From JBCCTX01 sp964652565 (GTDB lineage Bacteria; Bacteroidota; Bacteroidia; J057), in the NCBI GenBank assembly GCA_964652565.1, contig CAZZEC010000166.1, forward strand, positions 1 through 11,483: a stretch of DNA of 11,483 bases, given 5' to 3'. Both the position numbers and the translations under genes were made by a program. Under the pieces are notes generated by a model. That model saw only the letters and a program-made list of their open reading frames with translations, had not been told where the DNA came from and did no database searches. Of this stretch, positions 1-7,429 are shown piece by piece. Positions within the stretch are counted from its first letter, which is position 1; each line of letters begins with the position of its first letter.

Positions 1-10
1 CGCTACTAGA

Positions 11-30
11 GAACACGCTGCCACGTGTTC
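11..30 (-). terminator. Hairpin directly after the amidohydrolase stop codon
   Basis: GAACACG (11-17) and CGTGTTC (24-30) form a perfect 7-bp stem with a 6-base loop that begins at the base after the stop codon on the minus strand. No clear T-tract follows within the window (it continues TCTAGTAGCG), so this is a possible 3'-end processing hairpin or a weak terminator. Confidence 0.35.
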
Positions 31-1707
31 CTACTCCCCCACCCACCCGGGCCCTCGCACGACCCGCCCCGGCGTGGCGCCGGTATGCGTCCCATCGTGC
101 AGGACCTGCACGCCATTCACCAGCACGTGTTCCACACCTGTTGCGTACTGATGCGGCTCCTCAAAGGTCGCATGGTCCTGTATCGAGTCGGGATCGAAGA
201 CCACCACATCTGCATAATATCCAGGTTGGAGTAACCCTCGCCTGGGAATGCGTAATTTCAACGCAGAGAGATGGGTGAGCTTGAAAATGGCATCTTCTAA
301 AGGGATAACTTGCTCTTCCCGTACGTATTTTCCCAGGAGACGGGCGAAATTCCCATAGGCACGGGGATGGGGATTGTAATTGAGGAAATCTCCTTCTGGA
401 GCCATCGATCCAGCATCGGAGCCAAAACTCATGTAGGGAAGCTGTAGCTGTTTCTTGACATTCTCTTCATTCATCAAAAAATATACGGCTCCTACGCGGC
501 TTCCATCATTGATCACTAATTCTATGGCCGCTTCTTCCTTGCTCATGCCCATCATCTCAGCTACCTCGGTAAGGGTTTTTCCTGTATATTTTCGCAAATC
601 CTCATTCCTGAAGCTATTGAGAATCACCTTGTCTGCCCCTACATAGAGATTTTCCCAATCATCGGGATCACTTTTCATCTCCTCAATGACCCTGGCGCGA
701 ATAGAAGGGTTTCTGAGGCGGGTCCTCCATTGTTCGTAGCCTCCTTCCTGCACCCATGGAGGCATACTGGCATCTAATCCGGTAGCTCCTGCCACATAAT
801 TATACATGTCCGTGGTAATTTCCAGACCTGCCAGTCTGGCAGAATCTATCTTCCGTATGGCGAGGTCGAGTTTGTGGTGATTATTCCTTCCCGCCGCTTT
901 CAAATGGTAAATTTCCGCTCGAATATCAGCATCATCCGCTATGCGGATTAATTCATCCATAGCTTCCAGCAACCGATTACCTTCACTTCGCAAATGAGAG
1001 ATATACATCCCATCATATTTGGCGGCAACCTTACATAGCTCAATCAATTCTTCTGTATCAGCAAAAAAGGCAGGAGTATAAATCAGGGAGGAACCTATAC
1101 CCAATGCTCCCTCTCGCATGGCTTCATCTACCAATTGCTTCATGACTTCCAGTTCTTCCGCTGTGGGAGGACGATCTTCATAACCGACTTGATGTACTCT
1201 AAGGGTGGTGGCTCCTACGAAAGAGGCTACATTGGGGGAGATGCCTTTCTCTTCCAAATATTCCAGATATTCTCCTAGTGTTGTCCATTGAATCTCTATT
1301 CCAGATTCCCCTTGATTTTCCGTGTACTGCGCCTTCATCTTTTCATTGAGAGGTCCCATAGAGGTTCCTTCACCAAATACTTCCAGGGTAACACCCTGCC
1401 GTAAATCGCTCTGCGATCGCCCGTCTCGTATCAACGATTCAGTAGCCCAACTCAACATATTGATGAATCCAGGGCTTACAGCCATACCAGAAGCGTCTAT
1501 CACTACGTCTCCCACAATGCGATGCGAAGTACCCACATAAGCAATGCTGTCGTCGTTGATACCTATACTACCCTGAAAAGGAGCAGAACCGCTACCATCA
1601 AATATATTGCCGTTCACAATGACAATATCATAGGTCGGGGTAGGTGTACATCCCCCTAAAAAAATGGCTATTACAGCCAGAATGAGCGTGCGTGATATAT
1701 AATTCAT
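31..1707 (-). CDS. Amidohydrolase-superfamily lipoprotein, D-aminoacylase-like
   Basis: This 558-residue protein is probably a periplasmic or outer-membrane-anchored hydrolase of the amidohydrolase superfamily, nearest the N-acyl-D-amino-acid deacylase group. The first 20 residues form a lipoprotein signal peptide ending in the lipobox LGGC (Cys20). An N-terminal beta-sandwich strand with VNGNIFDGSG (31-40) and the closing segment ADVVVFDPDSI (499-509) are typical of the fold. Likely metal or active-site residues are His238 (SHLRSEG), His268 (IYHLKAAG) and Asp431 (FGSDAGS). The usual HxH after the first strand is absent: residues 80-87 read GFINMLSW. The usual GNCG is replaced by FGEG with Glu113. 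The substrate cannot be told from sequence; N-acyl-D-amino acids or a dipeptide are guesses from the family. The gene stands alone, divergent from the DUF695-like gene, and a hairpin abuts its stop codon. The last ~100 bases are much more GC-rich than the rest, partly because of a Gly/Pro/Arg-rich tail. Confidence 0.85.
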   Translation of the reverse strand: MNYISRTLILAVIAIFLGGCTPTPTYDIVIVNGNIFDGSGSAPFQGSIGINDDSIAYVGTSHRIVGDVVIDASGMAVSPGFINMLSWATESLIRDGRSQSDLRQGVTLEVFGEGTSMGPLNEKMKAQYTENQGESGIEIQWTTLGEYLEYLEEKGISPNVASFVGATTLRVHQVGYEDRPPTAEELEVMKQLVDEAMREGALGIGSSLIYTPAFFADTEELIELCKVAAKYDGMYISHLRSEGNRLLEAMDELIRIADDADIRAEIYHLKAAGRNNHHKLDLAIRKIDSARLAGLEITTDMYNYVAGATGLDASMPPWVQEGGYEQWRTRLRNPSIRARVIEEMKSDPDDWENLYVGADKVILNSFRNEDLRKYTGKTLTEVAEMMGMSKEEAAIELVINDGSRVGAVYFLMNEENVKKQLQLPYMSFGSDAGSMAPEGDFLNYNPHPRAYGNFARLLGKYVREEQVIPLEDAIFKLTHLSALKLRIPRRGLLQPGYYADVVVFDPDSIQDHATFEEPHQYATGVEHVLVNGVQVLHDGTHTGATPGRVVRGPGWVGE

Positions 1708-1902
1708 CCAATAAAGTTAGTGCTTCTGCTAATAATATAAGCTTTTGATCTTGAATGCTCTAAAAGTTAACAAAAAACCAAATAATAGGCTAATATGACT
1801 GTATTTGCTTCAACTTTGACGGGTGAGTCTTTCTAAACTTTTGAGTACAACAATATCTGTTAATTTTCGCCTTATCTAAAAAATTTCTTCTAGAAGAAAG
1901 AA
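1708..1902. promoter_or_regulatory. Divergent intergenic region with weak promoter candidate
   Basis: This AT-rich spacer must hold promoters for both divergent genes. On the plus strand TTTG (1815-1818) lies 15 bases before TAAACTTTTG (1834-1843), a loose match to the Bacteroidota TTTG/TAnnTTTG pattern. On the minus strand TATTATTTG near 1777-1785 is an equally loose match with a 3-base spacer. Neither is convincing alone. Confidence 0.25.
1884..1899. promoter_or_regulatory. 16-bp perfect palindrome over the RBS of the DUF695-like gene
   Basis: TTTCTTCTAGAAGAAA is exactly self-complementary and ends 3 bases before the ATG at 1903. Its right half, AGAAGAAAG, is the only purine-rich stretch that could serve as a ribosome-binding site. 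It could be a repressor operator, or in RNA a hairpin that occludes initiation. The palindrome is seen directly; its role is inferred. Confidence 0.4.
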
Positions 1903-2652
1903 ATGCAAGAGAATCGTTCGTGGGATTTTTATTTTTGTACACTTGCAGGTAAACCTGCGTCTGTGAAGCTCAATTTATCATTAATTGACAAGCTTCCCCT
2001 TATGGCGCATTCTCAATTGGTATACCTTTTTATCAGACTGAATAACCCCGACAGAGAAGGAAGGGTGCATCCGAATGAGGTCGATGAGATCAAGGAAATT
2101 GAAGAGGATATTGTGAGGTTAATGACAGTCGATATGAATGGCTTGTTTGCCGTAAGATGTACGGGAAATGGACGAAGGTCTCTCTACTTCTATTTACCTC
2201 CTCATCCAGATATTACCGAGCTCATTAAGGTGTGTATGTATGCGCACCCTTCTTACAGGTATAGTTTGGGAGAATTAACCGATGATGACTGGCGCTTTTT
2301 TCGGTCGCATTTACATCCTCAATTGATTCAGGGAATTTCTACCAACAAGGAAACACACCTACAATTGAAAGCTAATGCTGCCTTTCCGCAGGAAATTGAA
2401 CACCATCTCATATTTCCGACAACAGCAGATAGGAGCTTATTTATTCAAAAGATAGAAAATGATCAGTTTTCTATCTCCAGGGAAAAGTTTTCTGCTACTG
2501 CTCAAGACTATCCCTATGAATTAACCATATCGAGACTTGAGTACAATCACTTACAGAACATACAAAAGATTGCTGATTACTTAAGTGATGTGGCTCAAAG
2601 AAGTAATGGTATTTATCGGGAATGGGAACGACTTCATATGAAGATTGAATGA
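1903..2652 (+). CDS. DUF695 / RraB-like two-domain protein
   Basis: This is a 249-residue, apparently cytoplasmic protein with no signal peptide or membrane segment. Residues 5-130 resemble DUF695: WDFYFCTLAGKPASVKLNL (7-25), then an acidic EIKEIEEDIV (62-71) and a RRSLYFY strand (91-97). Residues 150-245 resemble the RraB fold: an HHLIFPTTADRSLF stretch (167-180), a YELTISRLEY strand (205-214), a helix and the closing GIYREWE (236-242), comparable to the GG-YDGWE ending of RraB proteins. In enterobacteria RraB inhibits RNase E. Most Bacteroidota lack a close equivalent of that system, so function cannot be carried over. The gene is monocistronic by layout, divergent from the amidohydrolase and 145 bases before the protease. 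The start is fixed by the palindrome/RBS and by the family-like N-terminus. Domain assignment is from memory of family patterns and is moderately sure. Confidence 0.7.
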   Translation: MQENRSWDFYFCTLAGKPASVKLNLSLIDKLPLMAHSQLVYLFIRLNNPDREGRVHPNEVDEIKEIEEDIVRLMTVDMNGLFAVRCTGNGRRSLYFYLPPHPDITELIKVCMYAHPSYRYSLGELTDDDWRFFRSHLHPQLIQGISTNKETHLQLKANAAFPQEIEHHLIFPTTADRSLFIQKIENDQFSISREKFSATAQDYPYELTISRLEYNHLQNIQKIADYLSDVAQRSNGIYREWERLHMKIE

Positions 2653-2697
2653 TAACTATCCCTTACATGGGAATCGATACCTAATCCATATTTTTTT
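2653..2697 (+). terminator. Weak terminator candidate (T7 tract)
   Basis: A short ATGG...CCAT stem (2667-2690 region) is followed by seven T residues (2691-2697), directly downstream of the DUF695-like gene. The T-tract is clear, but the stem is short and poorly paired. Confidence 0.25.
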
Positions 2698-2758
2698 ACA
2701 TACGCACATCATCTTTCACATATCATGTCGGTGAGAGGGTTGCTCTAATACGGGCTTA

Positions 2759-2786
2759 TTTGTAAATTCCTTTCGTTTTAGTCTTG
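2759..2786 (+). promoter_or_regulatory. Possible promoter of the M43 protease gene
   Basis: TTTG (2759-2762) and TAGTCTTG (2779-2786; one mismatch to TAnnTTTG) are 16 bases apart. The ATG at 2798 follows 11 bases later, so a transcript from here would have almost no leader. No Shine-Dalgarno sequence precedes the start, which is consistent but not decisive. Confidence 0.25.
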
Positions 2787-2797
2787 TAGCGTACATC

Positions 2798-4324
2798 ATG
2801 CTGAGATTCAATCTAAGAAAATATCTTTTGCTGGGCCTTATATGCCTCAACGGGGTACTGTTTGCTCAAATGAGGCGTGATCTCGAACAAAGAGTATGCG
2901 CTACTGCTAACCCAATGGGTCCTTTTCCTGTCTCGCTGCGAGCAGGGAACCATGTTTCGCTAGATTCATTGGATAATATAGCTACACTTCCTGTGATTAT
3001 TCATATCATTCATCAAGGAAGTGAGATAGGCAAGGATGACAACCTTCCTGAAAGCAGTGTGTTTTCACAGTTGGAAGTATTACAAGAAGATTTTCGCAGG
3101 ATACCAGGAACCTTTGGTTTTAATGATCATCCCAGTGGAGCAGATACGGAAATCGAATTTTGTCTGGCTCAATTGGACCCAGAAGGGCTTCCCATGGAGG
3201 AACCAGGTATCCATCGCATTAATGCCTTGGATAGGAACTGGACATCACCCCCCTATACGACTTCTTATATTGACTCCTTGATAAAACCTCAGACAATATG
3301 GGATCCCCAAAGATATGTAAATATCTGGGTGTTGGATTTGGAGGATTTTCGTGGGCTGGCCCAATTTCCTGATAGTTCGGGATTAGTAGGGTTGGATGTA
3401 GTAAATGGGGTAGATAGTACGGATGGGATCGTCATTGATCTGGAAGAATGGGGAAAATTTGCCCAGAATTCTGGAAGAACAGTAACGCACGAAATGGGGC
3501 ACTTTTTAGGGCTCAATCATACATGGGGTAACTCAAATGATTGCGAAGTTGATGATGGATGCGATGATACGCCTTTTTCTGATGGACCTACCCTTTTTTG
3601 TGATGTAGGCAAGACCACTTGTGGTTCACTCGATATGATTGAGAATTACATGGATCTTACGGTAGGTTCTTGCCAAAATATATTTACTCAATGCCAGAAA
3701 ACGAGAATGAGAACCGTTCTGCTAAGGTCCCCAAGAAGAAAATCACTTACATATTCACCTGTATGCAAAGTTCCTTTTGATGCACCTCAGGCGTTATTTA
3801 CTTTTTCATTTTTGCAGACAGATGGATGTAGTAATCAATTACAATTTTACGATCAATCTGAAAATGACCCCTTTGAGTGGGCATGGGACTTTGGCAACGG
3901 GATGACTTCTACTGAACCCGATCCATTGATCAAGTATGAAACTCCGGGTGTTTACAACGTAACCTTGGAAGTGAGTAATTTTCAAGGCAGAAGTACTTTT
4001 TCACGAGAAATTGTCGTGTGTGTGCTCGATCCTGTGCCTCCAGTCCTTTCCCCGAATTCTTATACGATTTTTCCGGTACATCCCAATCCAGCAGAAGAAG
4101 CGATTACAGTGAAAGCCTGGTTTCCTCGTCCAGTACCTCTACAAGTACAACTGGTAGACCTGAGGGGCAGGACTATTGCGAGTATTTTCAATGGGGTGGG
4201 AACAATCGGATCCTGGGAGCATTCCTGGAACATTCCTTCTTTTTTAGAGTCAGGAGTATATGTTATCCATTGGTTGTATGGAGATAATCAGAAGGTACAA
4301 AAAGTCATATTATCCAGAGAATGA
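2798..4324 (+). CDS. Secreted M43-family metalloprotease with PKD and T9SS sorting domains
   Basis: This 508-residue zinc endopeptidase belongs to the pappalysin/cytophagalysin (M43) type and is predicted to be exported and passed through the type IX secretion system. Residues 1-23 are a signal peptide (hydrophobic LLLGLICLNGVLFA, cleavage probably before Gln24). The catalytic domain spans about 60-325. HEMGHFLGLNH (231-241) supplies zinc ligands His231, His235 and His241 and the general base Glu232. NYMD (283-286) is the Met-turn, and paired cysteines (249, 255, 268, 275, 292, 299) fit the family. A PKD-like domain covers about 330-410, with core WAWDFGNG (361-368) and TPGVYNVTLEVSN (382-394). 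Residues 424-508 match the type A Por sorting domain: IFPVHPNPA, VQLVDLRGRTI and ESGVYVIHW. The natural substrate is unknown; nutrient protein degradation or surface processing is likely. It appears monocistronic, with a hairpin overlapping its stop codon. Confidence 0.92.
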   Translation: MLRFNLRKYLLLGLICLNGVLFAQMRRDLEQRVCATANPMGPFPVSLRAGNHVSLDSLDNIATLPVIIHIIHQGSEIGKDDNLPESSVFSQLEVLQEDFRRIPGTFGFNDHPSGADTEIEFCLAQLDPEGLPMEEPGIHRINALDRNWTSPPYTTSYIDSLIKPQTIWDPQRYVNIWVLDLEDFRGLAQFPDSSGLVGLDVVNGVDSTDGIVIDLEEWGKFAQNSGRTVTHEMGHFLGLNHTWGNSNDCEVDDGCDDTPFSDGPTLFCDVGKTTCGSLDMIENYMDLTVGSCQNIFTQCQKTRMRTVLLRSPRRKSLTYSPVCKVPFDAPQALFTFSFLQTDGCSNQLQFYDQSENDPFEWAWDFGNGMTSTEPDPLIKYETPGVYNVTLEVSNFQGRSTFSREIVVCVLDPVPPVLSPNSYTIFPVHPNPAEEAITVKAWFPRPVPLQVQLVDLRGRTIASIFNGVGTIGSWEHSWNIPSFLESGVYVIHWLYGDNQKVQKVILSRE

Positions 4325-4370
4325 GGTAGTATGGATTTCAGGCTACGCCAAAATATCATACCCTCAATTT
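4322..4370 (+). terminator. Terminator-like hairpin after the protease gene
   Basis: TGAGG (4322-4326) plus GTATG (4329-4333) pair with CATAC (4357-4361) plus CCTCA (4362-4366), leaving a 2-base bulge. ATTTTC follows. The stem includes the TGA stop codon. The loop is long (23 bases) but holds GGC-TAC-GCC. The T-run is only four, so termination strength is uncertain. Confidence 0.4.
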
Positions 4371-4484
4371 TCATACACGAAGATATTGTTTAATTTAGAG
4401 CTTGGCTCGTAGGCATAAATGTAAATATCTCTACAGATCTTTACGATGCGATGCCTGCTAGTGTTTATAATCAAAAATATTTAT

Positions 4485-5072
4485 ATGCTGAATCTTGTAC
4501 TTTTTGGACCTCCTGGTGCTGGTAAGGGAACACAATCTGAGCTGATTGTCAAAAAATATCAGCTTATACATCTTTCTACGGGTAATATGCTACGGGCGGA
4601 AATTGCCTCTGGATCAAAACTGGGACTAGAGGTAAAGTCTTTAATGGAGCAGGGAAAACTAGTCAGTGATGAAATTGTCATTGAATTAATACGAAATCAT
4701 CTGGCGCAAAATACACAAGCTAATGGCTTTATTTTTGATGGATTTCCCAGGACTGTTGAACAGGCAGAAGCATTGGATATACTGATGGGAGAACAAGGAA
4801 TGTCTATCACTTGTATGGCTAGCCTGGTTGTTCATGAAGAAGAATTGGTGAAGCGCTTGCTGGAAAGAGGGAGACAGAAAGGACGTACGGATGATAATGA
4901 AGAAACAATCAAAAGAAGGATCAAAGAATACGAGGAAAAAACACTTCCTGTAGCAAAATTTTATGGCGAGCAGGACAAACTCTACGAAGTGAACGGCGTA
5001 GGTTCTATTGCAGAAATTCACATTAGATTAACAGAAATACTGGATTCTTATCTGGCGGAGCAGGAGGCATGA
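4485..5072 (+). CDS. adk: Adenylate kinase, short-lid form
   Basis: Adenylate kinase catalyses ATP + AMP = 2 ADP in the cytoplasm. The ATG at 4485 gives 195 residues starting MLNLVLFGPPGAGKGTQ, as expected for the family; an upstream in-frame ATG at 4446 would add 13 residues with no homologous look. The P-loop is GPPGAGKGTQ (8-17). The AMP-binding segments are STGNMLRAEI (31-40) and DGFPRTVEQAE (85-95). The lid is the short type without the zinc-binding insertion (RGRQKGRTDDNEETIKRR, 128-145). Position 34 is Asn where nearly all adenylate kinases I know have Asp (STGD). The codon is AAT, one base from GAT, so this is a natural variant or a sequence error. Only 3 bases separate adk from obgE, indicating co-transcription. 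The 160 bases upstream show no confident promoter. Confidence 0.95.
   Translation: MLNLVLFGPPGAGKGTQSELIVKKYQLIHLSTGNMLRAEIASGSKLGLEVKSLMEQGKLVSDEIVIELIRNHLAQNTQANGFIFDGFPRTVEQAEALDILMGEQGMSITCMASLVVHEEELVKRLLERGRQKGRTDDNEETIKRRIKEYEEKTLPVAKFYGEQDKLYEVNGVGSIAEIHIRLTEILDSYLAEQEA
5062..5067 (+). promoter_or_regulatory. Strong Shine-Dalgarno for obgE inside the adk 3' end
   Basis: AGGAGG lies 8 bases before the obgE ATG (5076) and within the last codons of adk. Most other starts in the window have no good Shine-Dalgarno, so this one stands out. It fixes the obgE start and suggests efficient independent initiation or coupling to adk translation. Confidence 0.55.
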
Positions 5073-5075
5073 TAT

Positions 5076-6089
5076 ATGACTTCATCTTTTATTGATCATG
5101 TAATTATTCATGTAACGAGTGGGAAAGGAGGAAATGGTGTAGTTTCCTGGCGAAGAGAAAAATATGTTCCCAAAGGTGGTCCCGATGGTGGAGATGGGGG
5201 CGATGGAGGAAGTATTATCTTAAGAGGGAACCCGCAATTGTGGACCTTACTTGACTTGAGATACAGGAAATTTATCAAGGCAGAAGCAGGAAAAAGTGGA
5301 GAGGGAAGCAATAAAACAGGAAAAACAGGACAGGATGAAATATTAGAAGTGCCGCTGGGAACGGTTATTAAGGATTCTGAAACACAAGAAGTACTGGGAG
5401 AAATTGTTGAAAAAGATGATGAAATAGTAATATTAAAAGGAGGAAAGGGAGGGAGAGGAAACGCTTCTTTTAAATCATCCACAAATCAAGCACCAGATTA
5501 TGCTACTCCCGGAGAAGAGGCGCGCGAATTAGCCATTATCCTAGAATTAAAAGTATTGGCAGATGTGGGATTAGTGGGATTCCCCAATGCAGGAAAATCT
5601 ACCCTGCTATCGGTTCTAAGTGAGGCAAAGCCCAAAATTGCAGATTATGCATTCACTACCCTTGTTCCTAATTTGGGTATTGTAAGATATAAGGGATATC
5701 AGTCTTTTGTCATGGCTGATATTCCCGGGATTATTGAAGGAGCGCATGAAGGAAAAGGATTAGGGTTACAGTTTTTGAGGCACATTGAACGAAACAGTGT
5801 ATTGGTATTCATGATCCCGGTTGATGCAGATAATATAGAAAAGGAATATGATATATTGTTGGGAGAAGTGAAATCATATAATAAAGACCTGCTCCATAAA
5901 CCCAGACTCTTAGTACTTTCCAAGAGTGATATGATTGATGGAGAACTGCAACTTGAAATGGAGAAAGTATTGCCAGAAGGAATTGATTATGTATTCATTT
6001 CATCGATTACCCAAAAAGGATTGGATACATTAAAGGATAAGCTCTGGAAACTCATCCATGGAGAAGAATTAATAGAGGAAGAATGGTAA
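5076..6089 (+). CDS. obgE: Obg-family GTPase
   Basis: ObgE/CgtA is an essential GTPase linked to large ribosomal subunit assembly and the ppGpp response. The 337-residue protein has the glycine-rich Obg domain at 1-158 (GKGGNG 17-22, KGGPDGGDGGDGG 33-45, KGGKGGRGNA 121-130). The G domain follows: G1 GFPNAGKST (168-176), switch TTLVPNLG (194-201), G3 DIPGIIEGA (215-223), G4 SKSD (282-285) and G5 ISS (308-310). G4 has Ser instead of the commoner Asn. The C-terminal domain of longer Obg proteins is absent; only a short acidic tail (ELIEEEW) follows, as is common. It is the middle gene of adk-obgE-ruvC, 3 bases after adk and 9 bases before ruvC. The adk-obgE linkage is familiar in Bacteroidota. 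Confidence 0.95.
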   Translation: MTSSFIDHVIIHVTSGKGGNGVVSWRREKYVPKGGPDGGDGGDGGSIILRGNPQLWTLLDLRYRKFIKAEAGKSGEGSNKTGKTGQDEILEVPLGTVIKDSETQEVLGEIVEKDDEIVILKGGKGGRGNASFKSSTNQAPDYATPGEEARELAIILELKVLADVGLVGFPNAGKSTLLSVLSEAKPKIADYAFTTLVPNLGIVRYKGYQSFVMADIPGIIEGAHEGKGLGLQFLRHIERNSVLVFMIPVDADNIEKEYDILLGEVKSYNKDLLHKPRLLVLSKSDMIDGELQLEMEKVLPEGIDYVFISSITQKGLDTLKDKLWKLIHGEELIEEEW

Positions 6090-6098
6090 GTAATAAAT

Positions 6099-6674
6099 AT
6101 GACACCACAACGAATAATTTTGGGAATAGATCCAGGAACGAGTGTAACGGGGTACGGATTGATTGCGTGTCAGGGGAAACGTATGCAACTGATGACGTAT
6201 GGCACGATTCTTTTAGGGAAGCAACAAGTCCCACATCCCGTGAAGCTAAAAAAGATCTTTGATCGGGTTAATACCTTAATCAAGGAGTATAAGCCCACAG
6301 AAGTTGCGCTGGAAGCCCCTTTTCATGGTAAAAATGTTCAAGCGATGCTAAAATTGGGAAGAGCGCAGGGAGTAGCTATGGCTGCGGGATTAGTACATAA
6401 TCTGGAGATTTTTGAATATGCACCCCTTAAAGTGAAAATGGCAGTCACTGGCAGTGGGACAGCTAGCAAAATGCAAATCTGTAAAATGCTAGAATCTGTC
6501 CTCGAATTTGAGATGACTGAAAATTTCCTCGATGCGACAGATGGATTAGCAGTTGCTGTATGTCATTTTTACCAGTCCAAGTCAGCGATTTCCGGAGCTT
6601 CAAAGACGCATAATAACTGGTCTTCATTCGTCAACCAGCACCCTGAAAGAATTCGGAAAAAAAGGAAACCCTAA
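6099..6674 (+). CDS. ruvC: Crossover junction endodeoxyribonuclease RuvC
   Basis: RuvC is the Holliday-junction resolvase that acts as a dimer with RuvAB during recombinational repair. The 191-residue product has all four acidic metal ligands of the RNase H-like fold: Asp11 (GIDPGTSVTGYG), Glu72 (ALEAPF), Asp145 and Asp148 (LDATDGLAVAVCH). The DNA-contacting motif AVTGSGTASKMQI (115-127) is also intact. The C-terminal ~30 residues (SGASKTHNN... RIRKKRKP) are basic and extend beyond the domain; they may bind DNA but are not conserved as far as I know. The gene starts 9 bases after obgE in the same operon and converges with the methyltransferase gene across only 33 bases, with no clear terminator between them. 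Confidence 0.95.
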   Translation: MTPQRIILGIDPGTSVTGYGLIACQGKRMQLMTYGTILLGKQQVPHPVKLKKIFDRVNTLIKEYKPTEVALEAPFHGKNVQAMLKLGRAQGVAMAAGLVHNLEIFEYAPLKVKMAVTGSGTASKMQICKMLESVLEFEMTENFLDATDGLAVAVCHFYQSKSAISGASKTHNNWSSFVNQHPERIRKKRKP

Positions 6675-6707
6675 ATACTCCTTTCTGTCATCAGCTCAAG
6701 AATATAT

Positions 6708-7289
6708 CTATTGCTTAATTCCCAGGATAACACCTGTAGACCACGCAAGGGTGGTTAAGAAGAGATCTGTCCGTTGAGACAAATCGTGCATTAATTGTTC
6801 TGCCTTTTCGGCATGTCCTTCTGGCCAGTTAGGCTGTGGAAGCATGTCATCTATCACATATATCCCTCCGGGGTGTAGTAATGCCAAGGTTTCATTGAGT
6901 TCACTATATTTACCTGGCCATGCATCCGCAAAAATGAGATCAAAAGGGGGGCCATCATATTTCATTAACCATTCAGAACCATCCGCACAGACGATATCAA
7001 CCCTTTGATCCCTTCCCAACGATTCCTGTGCTATGATAAGTGGCTGAGGATCATTATCTATAGATATTATTCGGGAAGCGGAATCCATACCGTCAACCAT
7101 CCAGGCTAATGCCAGTCCAGTACCTGTACCGAGTTCCAGAAAACGACCCTTACGCTTGGAAGAGACACATGCACGTAGCAGTGAACACACGTGTATATCC
7201 GATGACATGGTGAAACCCATGGTTTGGGTCCTGGCTAACATCTCTGGATAGATATTCGGCACAGCCTGTTCAGGGATAAGTTGCGTCAT
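6708..7289 (-). CDS. Class I SAM-dependent methyltransferase, O-methyltransferase-like
   Basis: This 193-residue cytoplasmic methyltransferase has a Rossmann fold. Motif I is LELGTGTG (51-58). The acidic ribose-binding loop is SIDND (76-80). Motif III/IV regions are VCADGSEW (100-107) and FDLIFADAWPGKY (116-128), and LHPGGIYVIDDM (138-149) closes the core. The order and the DAWPGKY / GG-IYVIDD pattern resemble small catechol-type or Methyltransf_24 enzymes, where the Asp of DAW and the following DD help bind metal, but the acceptor is unknown. It is a single gene converging on ruvC. Its upstream region is the repeat-rich 7290-7761 interval, which has no minus-strand match to TAnnTTTG, so its promoter is unidentified. 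Confidence 0.85.
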   Translation of the reverse strand: MTQLIPEQAVPNIYPEMLARTQTMGFTMSSDIHVCSLLRACVSSKRKGRFLELGTGTGLALAWMVDGMDSASRIISIDNDPQPLIIAQESLGRDQRVDIVCADGSEWLMKYDGPPFDLIFADAWPGKYSELNETLALLHPGGIYVIDDMLPQPNWPEGHAEKAEQLMHDLSQRTDLFLTTLAWSTGVILGIKQ

Positions 7290-7332
7290 TGTGGAATTTT
7301 GAGAATGGTTGAATTGAGGGTTTGTTGTATTG

Positions 7333-7394
7333 TTGTATGGTTAAATTGCGGTATTGTCATACAATTGTATTATTGTATGGTTAAATTGTAGTAT
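7333..7394. repeat. 40-bp spaced direct repeat with inverted repeats
   Basis: TTGTATGGTTAAATTG followed by NNGTAT occurs at 7333-7354 and again at 7373-7394, exactly 40 bases apart. Between and overlapping them lie CATACAAT (7358-7365) / ATTGTATG (7372-7379), an 8-bp inverted repeat, and the 12-bp palindrome ATACAATTGTAT (7359-7370). The surrounding sequence is AT-rich and made of related TTGTAT words. Confidence 0.65.
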
Positions 7395-7429
7395 GGTGAT
7401 AATTGCTGTATTGTATTATGGTAAAAGCT

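Noticed and set aside
4446..4484. Upstream in-frame start for adk
   Set aside because: The extra 13 residues precede the conserved MLNLVLFGPPGAGKGTQ start and have no family match.
6740..6755. Hairpin ACCAC-GCAAGG-GTGGT near the ruvC/methyltransferase junction
   Set aside because: It lies inside the methyltransferase coding region and has no T-tract on either side, so it is a poor terminator candidate.
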